NCBI GenBank assembly: GCA_018242605.1
Contig: JAFEBP010000009.1
Location: 124,001 to 188,000 of the forward strand
Length of the DNA: 64,000 nucleotides
DNA from: Planctomycetota bacterium
GTDB taxonomy: Bacteria > Planctomycetota > Phycisphaerae > Phycisphaerales > UBA1924
Direction: 5' to 3'
Both the position numbers and the translations under genes were made by a program. Each line of letters begins with the position of its first letter. Position 1 is the first letter of the stretch. The notes beneath the pieces were generated by a model, which ran no database searches, was not told the DNA's origin, and saw nothing but the letters and a program-made list of their open reading frames with translations. Below are positions 1 through 9,376 of this stretch, one piece after another.

Positions 1-3000
1 GGCGCGCTGCCCGGCGCGCTTCCGCATCACCCTTGCTCTGGAGGGACAAGAACAGATAGACGCGGGCGTTGAGAAGCGTGTTGAGTGCACTGACCCCGCC
101 GGAAGTTACGGCGACGGCACGCTGCGCGTTCGACACCGCCTCTGCCGGGTCGCCGTGGGAAGCGACGACGATCTGCGACACGGCGATGAGGGCCGCGGGC
201 GCGTCGGGCGACATCGCCGCGGCCTGACGTGCGGCGGAGAGAGCCGCGGGCAAATCTCCCATGCGTTGCAGCACACGGGCGTGGGCTTCGAGCGTCTTGG
301 CTGATGGTTTGGCCTGGCAGAGAGCGGCGGAGACGGCGCCGGCTTCCTTCAGGAGTTCGGCGGTCGCGGGGCGCAAGCGGGACGCCGCGGTGCTCCAAGC
401 CCTGACGATCGCGAGTTGTTCGTCTTCGGAGTCCTTGTCGCACGCCTGGGTGATCACCCGCAGAAGGTCCTTCACCTCGGCGGCGTCCTTGGCCAGCGCG
501 GCGACAGCCGGGAGCGCGATGCGGGTTCGGACGACGGCGGAATCGCGCAAGTAGGGCTGGATGACCTGCGACGCCGCGGCGGCGTTGGAGAGCATGAGGT
601 TGGCGCGGAACCGGACGTTCAACAGGCCCATGGCGAGGGCGTCGGTGGGTTCGATTCTCGCCGGCAGCTTTGCGTCTCGCACCGATTCGAGCGACTGGCG
701 AGCGCGTCCGAGGGCCAGCAGCGATTCGGCCACCGCGAGATCAGAAGAGGGGCTTCGCTCCAACGCCCTCCAGGTGGTGGCGGCGGCGAGCGCGGCCTCC
801 CAATCACCCGCCCCCATCAGCGTGCGAGCGGCTTGTTGCTGGACCTCGGCGTCCGCGGCGTACCTGGCGGCGGCCCGCCTCATGATGCGAGCCGCGTCCG
901 CCACCTGCGGCGGATCGGACTCCATCAACCGCCGGGCGACGAACAACTGGGTGGTCGAGTCGTCGACGAACTCATCGGCGAGACGGACGAGGGCGGAGCG
1001 ATCGCCCAGTTGCTTGCTGCTCCGGGCGGCGGCGACGGCGCGGATCGCTTCGGCGCGGCGAGCGGTCGAGGGGTTCCTGGCGAGCGCATCCGCCAACGGC
1101 GTCAGGTCAGCGGTTTCCTCGGACTGGCCGGCGATGAGCACCTGCTGGTGGAGCACTTCGAGTTCGGGGTTGTCGGGTATCTGCTTGAGGGCACGGAGCA
1201 CGGCGGCCTGCGCCTCGGCCAGTTCGTTCCGACGGAGATGGTGCTTGACGAGCGCGGACCAGACCTGAGGATCCCCGGGCGCGAGCTCGCAAGCGCGGGT
1301 GAACTCCTCCAGAGCCGACTTGTCATCGGCGCCCGATGCCAGCGAGGCTCGCGCGAGCGCTCGCTCCTTGGGATCAATCGATGGATCATTGAGCTTGGCC
1401 ATCGCCTTGGCGAGGCCGGCGGAGTCGCCCATCGCCTTCAGTGAGGCCGCGACCGAAGCGATGAGACGAGCGTCCTTGATCGGCTGATCGAGCAGATCGT
1501 GGTACACGGCCAGCGACTCGCGGTCTCGACGGAGTGAACCGAGCAGCGCTGCACGCCGGAAGAGAATGTTCGCCGGAACGGGGCCGGATTGAGGTATGAG
1601 GGAATCGACGCCGCGGAGAGCTGGTTCGAACGCTCCCAGCTCGGACAGCCGATCGACGGCGTCCAGACGCAGCGATGCCTGCACGTTCGGGTCGATCGAG
1701 AGGCTCGCGAGCTCCTTGACGGCGTCTGAAGCCCGTCCCTGCTTGCGGAGCACATCGGCGACCTTCAGGACATACACGGCCCGGTCTGCGGATTCGGCCC
1801 CGATCGCCTTGAGCTGCTCGACAGCGCCGTCAAGGTCCGGCTTGATGTTCCTTTCGAGATCCTCCATCAACATCGCGTCGATGAGACTTTCGCGGATCTC
1901 CTGGCGATCGGGAAAGTCAACCGAGATCGCCTTGAACATCGCGATCGCTTCGGCCCGCTGCGCCGGGCTCTTACTCGAGGCGAGCGACGCCCGAGCGCGT
2001 GCGAGACGCACATCCGAGGACGGACGATCGGGGTCGGAGCATCCTAGTTCCGTGAGACGTGCGGCGATTTGCTCGACGAACTCCAGGTGCGCGGCCGCCG
2101 ACCGGGATCGGATGGCGGCCAGGTAGGCGGCGCGGGACTGGCGGTATTCTGCCAGCGTCTGTTTCCAAACGTCGAGGGCGTCGGGCCGGTCCAACAGGTC
2201 GTGCACGTTGGCGCGGACAATCGCCGCGGCTTCCTTCTCAGGAGCCGGGGCTGACTCAAGAGCGCTATCCACCATCCGGATCGCCTCGTCCGGCTTGCCG
2301 GAAAGCCACAGCAGCACCGCGCGGCTCTGAAGGTCGGCGCCCGGCATGCCGGCCGCCATGGCCCTGCCGAGCGCGCCGGACTCCAGCCCCAGGCCCAGGC
2401 GGGCGCTCACTCGGGCGAGTCGGGATGTGAGGTCGGGATCGGCAAACCCGGGATCGGCGGTCTCACGTTCGACCACGGTGATCGCATCCTGCTTGCGATT
2501 CAGGCGCACCAGCAGCGTGACGCGGGCGGGCAGGAGCATCCGGCGGGCCCGGACCAACAGATCCGGAGATTCGATCTTTGAAATCTGCTCAAGGCTCGCG
2601 TCGATGCTGCGGAGCATCTCCTCGGGTGATCCGCCCAAACGGCCCGACTCGATCGACATTGCCTGCGCCCGGATCGAGACGAGGTTGACCGCAGGGTTCG
2701 ATCGGAACTGAGCGGACGCCCTCTCGGAGGCCTTGAGCCCTTCTTCGGTGCGGCCCTCGTCCAGCAACGTTTCGACGATCCTGATCGCGGGCCCCGTCCA
2801 GCCGACGGCGAGATTGGAGGAGTAGACCCCGGCCCAGGTTTCGCGTGCCTGATCGGAGCGCCCGAGCCGGAGCAGAACCTCGCCGCGGAGGTACGCGAAG
2901 ACCGGTTCTGCGGGGTGTTCCTTGATCGCAATGTCGAGGCGGTCGAGCGATTCCTTGTCCTCGAGTTTCTCCAGCACCGTCGGGAGCACCCGGCTCCACG

Positions 3001-4120
3001 CCGCCGCGGCGTAATCGCCTTTGCGGGTGTTCAACTCTGCGAGCACCGCGACCGCTTCCGGTACGCGGTTGAGGTCGCGGAGCGCGAGCGCCTTGAAAGC
3101 GAGAAGTTCGCTGACTCCCGCGGCGGAAGAGGATGGGCCGGGGGCGGCCTGCGAAACGATCAGCGACGCCAGGCCGGAGTACCAGTATCGCCGCGCCAGC
3201 AGGCGCATAGACATCGGATCGTGGAGCCTCGTCGCGGCGTCGTTGAGTACGAGCACCGAGTGTCCGTACAGCCCGATCGTGTCGAACAGCGAGACCAACT
3301 GCCCGGCAAAGGCTGGATCTGTGTACACGGGCTCCTGAGTTCTCTTGGCGGTCTTGGCGTCGAGACCGGCGACCTTGCAGATCGAAGCGAGCATCGCGCC
3401 GGCGTCGGGTATCTTTCCCGTCTTCAGAAGGACGAACTGCTGCAGAAACTCGAACGTCGGGTCGGCGGCGAGCGAAGCACGCTTTTCATTCGCGAACGTG
3501 AGCGCTTCGTCGGGACGGCCGGATCCCAGCAGGCATTCCACCCGCAACGCGGCGGCGCGGTAGCCCGCCGGGTCAATCTCCGTCAACCGCCGGGTGAGTT
3601 GTTCGAGCGTGGCGTCGAACGCTTTGAGGGCGATCCTCGCGGCGGCCTCCTCCAGAAGTACATCCACGTGCGTCTGGTTGACCGCGTCGAGATTCGCGGG
3701 CCGTAGCCTGACCGCCAGATCACGCGCTTCGACAGCCTGACCGATCTCGTTGTACAGCCTCAAAAGCTTGCGGCCGGTCTTGGTGTCAGATTCGTCGAGC
3801 GTCCAGGCCCGCGAGTAGGCCCCGGCGGCCATCGCCAGGTGCTTGCCGCCCGATTCCTCGACGTTTTCCCTGGCCTGCGCCAACGCGAGCCACGCCTCAC
3901 GGTCCTGCGGGGTTCGGCGGAGCAGTTTCGACAGGTTCAGGATGGTTCCCGGATAGTCCGCCTTGGCGAACGCGGCCATGCCGTCGACCCGGAGTTGATT
4001 GGTTCTCCGCTCGTTCTGCCATCTGCGGACGCCGAACAGGAGCGTAATCGCCAGGATCCCCAGGACGATCACCACGCCGACAAGGATGAGGCGCCTGGCG
4101 GCCTTGGGCTTGAGCATCAT
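1..4120 (-). CDS. Very large TPR-type membrane-anchored protein, C-terminus outside window
   Basis: A single minus-strand frame runs from the ATG at 4120 off the left edge without a stop, at least 1,373 codons. The first ten residues are basic (MMLKPKAARR) and residues about 11-31 form one hydrophobic segment, so the protein is probably anchored in the inner membrane with its bulk outside the cytoplasm. The rest is Ala/Leu-rich, helical and repetitive in the manner of tetratricopeptide repeats, with recurring A-x-A-L and P-D-x-A/P-E turns. No enzymatic motif is visible. It overlaps the stop of the upstream sugar transferase by 4 nt (ATGA), so it belongs to the EPS operon. By position it may correspond to the TPR proteins (PrsT-like) of exosortase EPS loci, but it is larger and starts with a membrane anchor rather than a lipobox. 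It is probably a scaffold for the export machinery; this is inference. Confidence 0.85.
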   Translation of the reverse strand, partial: MMLKPKAARRLILVGVVIVLGILAITLLFGVRRWQNERRTNQLRVDGMAAFAKADYPGTILNLSKLLRRTPQDREAWLALAQARENVEESGGKHLAMAAGAYSRAWTLDESDTKTGRKLLRLYNEIGQAVEARDLAVRLRPANLDAVNQTHVDVLLEEAAARIALKAFDATLEQLTRRLTEIDPAGYRAAALRVECLLGSGRPDEALTFANEKRASLAADPTFEFLQQFVLLKTGKIPDAGAMLASICKVAGLDAKTAKRTQEPVYTDPAFAGQLVSLFDTIGLYGHSVLVLNDAATRLHDPMSMRLLARRYWYSGLASLIVSQAAPGPSSSAAGVSELLAFKALALRDLNRVPEAVAVLAELNTRKGDYAAAAWSRVLPTVLEKLEDKESLDRLDIAIKEHPAEPVFAYLRGEVLLRLGRSDQARETWAGVYSSNLAVGWTGPAIRIVETLLDEGRTEEGLKASERASAQFRSNPAVNLVSIRAQAMSIESGRLGGSPEEMLRSIDASLEQISKIESPDLLVRARRMLLPARVTLLVRLNRKQDAITVVERETADPGFADPDLTSRLARVSARLGLGLESGALGRAMAAGMPGADLQSRAVLLWLSGKPDEAIRMVDSALESAPAPEKEAAAIVRANVHDLLDRPDALDVWKQTLAEYRQSRAAYLAAIRSRSAAAHLEFVEQIAARLTELGCSDPDRPSSDVRLARARASLASSKSPAQRAEAIAMFKAISVDFPDRQEIRESLIDAMLMEDLERNIKPDLDGAVEQLKAIGAESADRAVYVLKVADVLRKQGRASDAVKELASLSIDPNVQASLRLDAVDRLSELGAFEPALRGVDSLIPQSGPVPANILFRRAALLGSLRRDRESLAVYHDLLDQPIKDARLIASVAASLKAMGDSAGLAKAMAKLNDPSIDPKERALARASLASGADDKSALEEFTRACELAPGDPQVWSALVKHHLRRNELAEAQAAVLRALKQIPDNPELEVLHQQVLIAGQSEETADLTPLADALARNPSTARRAEAIRAVAAARSSKQLGDRSALVRLADEFVDDSTTQLFVARRLMESDPPQVADAARIMRRAAARYAADAEVQQQAARTLMGAGDWEAALAAATTWRALERSPSSDLAVAESLLALGRARQSLESVRDAKLPARIEPTDALAMGLLNVRFRANLMLSNAAAASQVIQPYLRDSAVVRTRIALPAVAALAKDAAEVKDLLRVITQACDKDSEDEQLAIVRAWSTAASRLRPATAELLKEAGAVSAALCQAKPSAKTLEAHARVLQRMGDLPAALSAARQAAAMSPDAPAALIAVSQIVVASHGDPAEAVSNAQRAVAVTSGGVSALNTLLNARVYLFLSLQSKGDAEARRAAR

Positions 4121-5511
4121 AGACGATTGACCTTTCGAATGACCAGAAAGATAGTCTTCCAGATGATCATGAAATCAAGCCGGAATGATTCCCGCTCAAC
4201 GTACTCAATATCATACTTGATCCACTCCTGAAAATCAGTTCCCTCGGCGCGTGTCCGGCGGATCTGCCAAAGCCCGGTCACTCCGGGACGGACGCTCAGC
4301 CTCGCCTCGCGCCACGCGGGGCAGTACTGATTCTCTTTGAAGGGGCTGGGCCTGGGCCCCACAACAGACATGTCTCCCAGAAGCACGTTGATAAACTGGG
4401 GAAGCTCGTCCAACTGGAAGTTGCGGAGAACCCGGCCCACCCGGGTGAGACGAGGATCATCGGGGATGAAGAACTGTGGGCCGTCCGCGCGGTTGGACGC
4501 CGCGAGCCGCGACTTGATGATGTCCGCGTCCTTGCGCATCGAGCGGAACTTCATGCAGCCGAAGGTTCGTCCGCCGATGGTCTCTCGCTGATGGCTGAAG
4601 AAGATGGGCAGCCCGTCCTCGAGCACGATCACCAGCGCGATCAGCGGATACAGCGGCAGGGTGAATGCGAGCACGATCAATGAGAACAGGATGTCAAAGG
4701 GTCGTTTGAACGGTCGCTTGACGATGACGGGAGTCTGGGCCGCGGCGAGAGACTCCTGGAGGGGTTCGATCTCCAGCCACTGGATCGGGGGCGCGGGCGG
4801 ACGCTTGGCGGCATCGTCCAAAAGCACCGCCGGGCCGACGGCCACCGTGTCGCCCGAAATGGTCCGCCCGGCGCCGATCCAGAGCGGGCCGCGGCACGCG
4901 GGGGGCGGGGTGGTCCACCCGCTCTCGTGGGCCCAGATGCCGTCGCCGATCTGGCGGATGCCGTCGATGACGGCGTCGGGCCGTCTCCACCGACGGACGA
5001 TCTCCCGCAGGAAGCGCGCGGATTCACCCGGCCGGTCGGCGTTGAAGAACCGCCCCTGCAGCTTGGCGGAGTAGCGGGCGGATCGGCGGATGCTGGAACG
5101 CAAACGCCTCCATCCGGTGAGCGGATCCGGGGCGGCCTGCCAGATCCGCACAACCTCGGGATCGGAAGTCAGGCCGACTTTCAGGACCTTTGAGTCCATC
5201 CCGCCGTATTGACGCTCGAAGCGAAGGAATCTCCCGTTGGCGTCGGCGCGGACGCTCTCGGCGTATTCGCCGCGTCCGGGGTCATGGAGGCGGACAGCCA
5301 GGATGTCCGGATCGACCCAGGACATGGCGTCGAGCAGTCGCGCGGGACGGAAAATCGCGAGCGCGCCGGGCGACAGGAGCAGGTACAACTCCGCGAGCGG
5401 GACGATGGCCGACGGCTCTCCCGGGCGGACGACCTGCACGCCCCGAGAAGCCCAAAATCGGTCGTGTACTTGCGTGGGCGTGAGCCCCCAGATAGTCTCC
5501 TCACCGTTCAT
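4117..5511 (-). CDS. Initiating sugar-phosphate transferase (bacterial sugar transferase family) with unusual N-terminus
   Basis: 464 residues. Residues about 267-464 are a bacterial sugar transferase domain: a membrane-entering hydrophobic segment after KRPFD (269-273), KFRSM (321-325), DELPQ (368-372) and MSVVGPRP (381-388). Enzymes of this family move a sugar phosphate from a UDP-sugar to undecaprenyl phosphate and so start the repeat unit on the cytoplasmic face. The N-terminal half lacks the usual four membrane helices. It is a soluble region of about 260 residues, with a short GPLWIGAG...GPAVLL stretch near 208-231 that looks like a left-handed beta-helix turn, as at the C-terminus of NDP-sugar pyrophosphorylases. 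The start overlaps the upstream Wzc-like gene by 4 nt and the stop overlaps the TPR gene by 4 nt. The role as initiating enzyme is confident; the sugar is not readable. Confidence 0.9.
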   Translation of the reverse strand: MNGEETIWGLTPTQVHDRFWASRGVQVVRPGEPSAIVPLAELYLLLSPGALAIFRPARLLDAMSWVDPDILAVRLHDPGRGEYAESVRADANGRFLRFERQYGGMDSKVLKVGLTSDPEVVRIWQAAPDPLTGWRRLRSSIRRSARYSAKLQGRFFNADRPGESARFLREIVRRWRRPDAVIDGIRQIGDGIWAHESGWTTPPPACRGPLWIGAGRTISGDTVAVGPAVLLDDAAKRPPAPPIQWLEIEPLQESLAAAQTPVIVKRPFKRPFDILFSLIVLAFTLPLYPLIALVIVLEDGLPIFFSHQRETIGGRTFGCMKFRSMRKDADIIKSRLAASNRADGPQFFIPDDPRLTRVGRVLRNFQLDELPQFINVLLGDMSVVGPRPSPFKENQYCPAWREARLSVRPGVTGLWQIRRTRAEGTDFQEWIKYDIEYVERESFRLDFMIIWKTIFLVIRKVNRL

Positions 5512-7778
5512 GATTCGTGGCCCGAGTTGTACAGATCCTGAGTCATGCTTCGGGCGAGGGAGTCGAACGCATCGGCGCCCGGTGGCGGGGCTTTCGCCGC
5601 GCCCGCCCTGGGCTGATCGGGGCTCCGCACAGACCTCGCGGAAACACTCGCCACGCTGGAGCGGTTGAAATCGGCGGAGTTGGCCCGGTTGAACACCACT
5701 CCGGCCACGCGCGCGCCCAAGTTTCTCAGGTGACCGATCGCTTCCTTGACGCGGTCGACCCGCATGCCGCGTCCGACCACCAAAATCACGGCGTCGGCGA
5801 CCGCCGCGCAGATGTTGGCCTCGAGGCTTCCCAGGATCGGGCCGGAATCGACGACAATCACGTCATACGCCCCTTTGAGATCGGAGAGCAGTGACGTGAA
5901 CATCTCCGGTGTCACGCGGTTGAGCAACAGGGAGTCGTCGCGTCCGGCCGGGAGCAACGTCAGACCGGGCACAGGCGTGGGCCGGCTGGGTAGCTCCGCG
6001 CCCGGGAAGACGAGGTAATGTGCAATGCCGTGGTCGCCCTCGACCCCCAGTCTCCGGGTCAGGCCGCGTCCCACCAGATCAAAGTCAACCAGCAGCGTCC
6101 TGGACCCCGCCGCGACGTGCGAGATGGCCAACGACAGCGCGAGCGTTGTCTTGCCGTCACCGGATACCGGGCTGGTGATCGCGAAGACCCTCCTTGACGG
6201 ATCGGCGATCTTGAGCCGGGTGCGTATATGGTGAACAGTGTGGACCGCGGCGGCCACCTGCTCGGGATCCGCCTTCGAGTTTGGAAGATGCGGCAGCACT
6301 CCGAGCAGGTCTGCGGAGACCCCCGCGTCCGAGGTTTGATCGGAGAAGCGGAAACGACTGTCGAGCATTCCCACCAGGAACATGAGGAACAGCGGGCCGC
6401 CGCCGCCCACCAGCAGCCCCATCGCCGTAAGTTTCATCCGTGGATCGTCGTTGGGCGTCGAGGGGGGAGCATCCGGGAGGATCACTTCGATCCGACCGAT
6501 GCGATCCTGGACCTTTGATTCAACGCCGATCTGATCCAGCCGTTTGTTCACTTCATCCAGAAGGTCCTGGGTGCTCTTGACGTCCCGGGAGATGTCGTTC
6601 ATCTGTCCCCGAGCCTTTTCCACGGCCTGGGCCTTGGCACGGTACATGTCGGCCTGATGCCTAAGGCGGAGGTAGCTGTTGATGAGTTCCTGTCGGCTGG
6701 GCGCGGCCTGCGAGTTCCCCTGCTGGCTCGACGCCGGGGACGGCTCGGCCCATTGAAGGGACCGTTCCTCGATGGCGGCCACCACCGAGTCGTACTCCTT
6801 CTGCACTCTCTGCACAACCCGGTGATCTTCCTTATACAGGCCTTTGAGGCGGTCAATCTCGCGGCGGAGCAGATCCCGATCGCTCAGGAGTTTGGCCATG
6901 GCCGGGTCCGAGACCGCCTGTTGTTCCGGTGTGGGGGGTTGAGAGGGCCCCGCTTGAGATTCGTCCGTGACGGCAGCGTCGGCCGCGAGCGAAGCCGGAT
7001 CAATGCCCGCCTCGGTCAACTTCATCGTGAGGTCCGCAACCCGGCTGTCGAACGCCAGCGACTGGGTGAGGTAGTGGTCGCTGAGCCGGGTCAGGTCGGT
7101 GGTTTCGAACTCCGCGGAAGCCGCCCGGAGCCGGTTCTCCAGATCTCGCATCTGGGCCTCGAGCGTCTGCTTACGCGTGGTGAGGAGGCTGATCTGCATC
7201 TCACGCACGCTCTTGGACTCTGCGCCCCCGAATAGTTCCTGGTAAGCCCGTATGACTTCCTGAACCGCGACCAGCGCTGCCTTGGCGTTCTCGTCAGAGA
7301 ACTCGACGAAGATCAGTTCGGGCGTCTCCCTGCCCGTTCGGACGCTCAGTTGCCTGCGGAACTTCTCTTCCGCGAGCGCGTCCTGCGGCCGTCCAAGTTC
7401 TCGCCACGCCGCGCTGCTCATCGCCTTCAGTTGCACGCGGCTGTGCTGGAGCAGGCTTGCCTGGGTGCTGACGAAACTCGCGAACATGGGCTGCAGTGTG
7501 GATTCTTCGCTCTGGTATAGCACGCGCGGCATGACGGGCTGAACGCGGATCATCCCCTCGGCCCGGAACTTGGGCTGGGGTAATAGGTACCCCGCCGCCG
7601 CGCCACCGAGGCCGCCGATCAGGCTGAGCAGGATCGTGATGAGGTAGCGCCCGCGCAGGTGCCGGTGCACCACGAGCAAAAGGTTCGGCGGACGCTGCTC
7701 CTCCGGGTGCATCCTGTAGCCGGGGACGGACGCTCCGCCAGAATCGGAGTACATCACCATCGAACCATCGGAACTCAT
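5508..7778 (-). CDS. Wzc/GumC-like polysaccharide co-polymerase with C-terminal CpsD-type ATPase domain
   Basis: 756 residues from the ATG at 7778. I prefer this to the ATG 12 nt upstream because it makes a 4-nt ATGA overlap with epsI and has GGAGG about 6 nt ahead. The N-terminal half is a Wzz/GumC chain-length domain with a first membrane helix (LITILLSLIGGLGGAAAGYL), a long periplasmic coiled-coil region and a second helix before residue 480. The C-terminal third is a BY-kinase-like ATPase: Walker A SGDGKTT, A' TLLVDFD and Walker B VIVVDSG. Such proteins control chain length and drive assembly and export with the outer-membrane channel. The tail has only one visible tyrosine (DLYNSG) instead of the usual Tyr cluster, so autophosphorylation may be weak or absent. 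No Wza-type outer-membrane export protein was recognised in the window. Confidence 0.92.
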   Translation of the reverse strand: MSSDGSMVMYSDSGGASVPGYRMHPEEQRPPNLLLVVHRHLRGRYLITILLSLIGGLGGAAAGYLLPQPKFRAEGMIRVQPVMPRVLYQSEESTLQPMFASFVSTQASLLQHSRVQLKAMSSAAWRELGRPQDALAEEKFRRQLSVRTGRETPELIFVEFSDENAKAALVAVQEVIRAYQELFGGAESKSVREMQISLLTTRKQTLEAQMRDLENRLRAASAEFETTDLTRLSDHYLTQSLAFDSRVADLTMKLTEAGIDPASLAADAAVTDESQAGPSQPPTPEQQAVSDPAMAKLLSDRDLLRREIDRLKGLYKEDHRVVQRVQKEYDSVVAAIEERSLQWAEPSPASSQQGNSQAAPSRQELINSYLRLRHQADMYRAKAQAVEKARGQMNDISRDVKSTQDLLDEVNKRLDQIGVESKVQDRIGRIEVILPDAPPSTPNDDPRMKLTAMGLLVGGGGPLFLMFLVGMLDSRFRFSDQTSDAGVSADLLGVLPHLPNSKADPEQVAAAVHTVHHIRTRLKIADPSRRVFAITSPVSGDGKTTLALSLAISHVAAGSRTLLVDFDLVGRGLTRRLGVEGDHGIAHYLVFPGAELPSRPTPVPGLTLLPAGRDDSLLLNRVTPEMFTSLLSDLKGAYDVIVVDSGPILGSLEANICAAVADAVILVVGRGMRVDRVKEAIGHLRNLGARVAGVVFNRANSADFNRSSVASVSARSVRSPDQPRAGAAKAPPPGADAFDSLARSMTQDLYNSGHES

Positions 7779-8455
7779 CGCCGCCTCCATTCCGGATTGC
7801 TCAGCACATCAAGCGCCGGACCGAGCGGAGCGAGCAGGCTCTCCACCAGCGATTTCTCTTCGACTTCGGGGCGTCGGCGGGCGAACACCACCTGGATCTG
7901 AGCCGCGCCGAATGGGCGGGACGCGTATTCCGAACCGGCCTGACGGATCGCCGCCATGTCGATCGGCAGGCCCTGCCCGGGAACAGCGAAGAAGTTGTAC
8001 ACCACGAGAGTCTTGTACTCATCGAAGAGTCGTTGATCGAACTCGTACCTCATTGCCTGGATCGCCCTGCCTCCTACATCGAGATCAACTTTGCCGCGCT
8101 CCCTTTCCACCCAGCCCAGCCCGGGGTAACAGATGGGCGGGTAGTGGCCGGCCATGTCCCTGGTATCGCGGCACTGCACGAGCATCATGCTCACCTGTTC
8201 GCCGGATTTGTTATTGGTGTAGCGTCTGCTCAGCATCGCGTTGGGCCGCAGCAACGCCTGCGCGGAGGCGGGCACGGGGATGTCCACGCCTTCCCAGGAA
8301 TCGAACTTTGAAGGGATGGCTTCGATCACCTTCGCGGCCTCGATGTGGAACTGCTTGGCATCGGCCGCGGAGGGGCGCCCGCGCGTTTCGAACTGCATGG
8401 CCACGATGACCAGAACGGCGAAGATCAGCGGGAGATGACGAACGAGCGAGGTCAT
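7775..8455 (-). CDS. epsI: EpsI-family exosortase-associated protein
   Basis: 226 residues with an N-terminal membrane segment (about 8-21) and an exported domain. The EpsI signature is clear: the stretch YPPICYPGLGW, with its conserved Pro, Cys and Gly-Trp, preceded by LSRRYTN and followed by a VVYNFF strand. EpsI is encoded next to, or fused to, exosortases in EPS loci; its biochemical role is not settled. Here it starts 24 nt after the exosortase stop and its own stop overlaps the Wzc-like start by 4 nt. The exosortase, EpsI and Wzc-like genes therefore probably share one transcript and coupled translation. Confidence 0.92.
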   Translation of the reverse strand: MTSLVRHLPLIFAVLVIVAMQFETRGRPSAADAKQFHIEAAKVIEAIPSKFDSWEGVDIPVPASAQALLRPNAMLSRRYTNNKSGEQVSMMLVQCRDTRDMAGHYPPICYPGLGWVERERGKVDLDVGGRAIQAMRYEFDQRLFDEYKTLVVYNFFAVPGQGLPIDMAAIRQAGSEYASRPFGAAQIQVVFARRRPEVEEKSLVESLLAPLGPALDVLSNPEWRRR

Positions 8456-8479
8456 GACGGAGTGAAGAAAGCGCGTGAA

Positions 8480-9376
8480 CTACTGGTACGAGAGGTTGAA
8501 CCGGGTCACCGGGATCTGGGCCCACCCGAGCACGGAGTAAATACCCCGCAGCAGCAGGAATGCCACGGGCAACATGAGCCACCCGCTGATATCGTGGAAC
8601 GCGTCGGCGACGCGGATGGGGGCGTACCCGTACAACAGCACGGTCGGAAGGAGGCGGACGATGTTGCAGAAGATCGCGGCGACGGGGCTGAGAACCAGGA
8701 CAAGCACCCGGGCGTAGGGCCTGAGCGGAAGGCTGAACGCAAAGGCGTACGAAACCAGGATGAGTGCGAGCACCATGCGCATGCCGTTGCAGGCTTCGGC
8801 GACGGCGATGTCGTGCCCGTTGAGATTGAGCAGGTTCATGGACCGCTCGACGGGCACGCCGAAGGACTCCAGAATCACCTGGGTGATGGCGGCGCTGGCG
8901 GTCTGGAGCGGGCCTGAGATGGCGTGGCGGATGGTGCCGGGCGTGGGCACCGCGAAGACCGAAACGGCGAACGCCGGGAAAAGCCGCAGCAGGGTGTTGA
9001 TTCCCAGGCCGGTCACGGCGACGCCGATGATGACGATGACCGCCCCCGCGTGCCAGGCCGACTGAATTGCGTGATAGTATCCGATATAAGAGGCCGCCCA
9101 CCCCATCAGCATGATCATCACGCCAAAGAGCGTGCCCCGGGGGTGCAGGTGACGCAATCGCACGCGCCTGACCCACGCCAGCCACAACGCGATGAACGGC
9201 ACAAGGATGATGTGGCTCTGCTCTTCGTCGCGGCTGGCGATCGTGAGCAGGTCGCTCCACGTGACCCGCATGCACCAGACAGCGGCGACGAACAACGACA
9301 GCCAGACCAGCAGCAGCGGGCGGCTGGTGAAGACCGACCCTTCCTCGGCGTGGTTGCGGGGTGCGGCGCCGTTCAT
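8480..9376 (-). CDS. Exosortase, membrane transpeptidase-like protein-sorting enzyme
   Basis: 298 residues with about eight hydrophobic helices. All three exosortase active-site motifs are present: Cys196 in AEACNGMR, Arg241 in FCNIVRLL and His261 in FHDISGW. Exosortases cleave exported proteins at a C-terminal PEP-CTERM-type tail (short Pro motif, hydrophobic helix, Arg cluster) and release them to the surface. FAVPTPG near 141-147 sits where a conserved F-x-x-P-x-P element precedes the active-site helices in other family members. The gene lies inside the EPS operon, overlaps the upstream nucleotidyltransferase-like gene by 4 nt and is followed by epsI. Likely substrates in the window are the PLPP-tailed proteins at 38586, 39682 and 41908, and perhaps the PEP-CTERM-like protein at 56715. 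I did not assign an Xrt subclass. Confidence 0.95.
   Translation of the reverse strand: MNGAAPRNHAEEGSVFTSRPLLLVWLSLFVAAVWCMRVTWSDLLTIASRDEEQSHIILVPFIALWLAWVRRVRLRHLHPRGTLFGVMIMLMGWAASYIGYYHAIQSAWHAGAVIVIIGVAVTGLGINTLLRLFPAFAVSVFAVPTPGTIRHAISGPLQTASAAITQVILESFGVPVERSMNLLNLNGHDIAVAEACNGMRMVLALILVSYAFAFSLPLRPYARVLVLVLSPVAAIFCNIVRLLPTVLLYGYAPIRVADAFHDISGWLMLPVAFLLLRGIYSVLGWAQIPVTRFNLSYQ

Noticed and set aside
416..1444. Long plus-strand open frame (342 codons), and another at 2915-3706
   Set aside because: Antisense to the continuous TPR gene; Arg/Gly-rich product without domains, as expected for GC-rich shadow frames.
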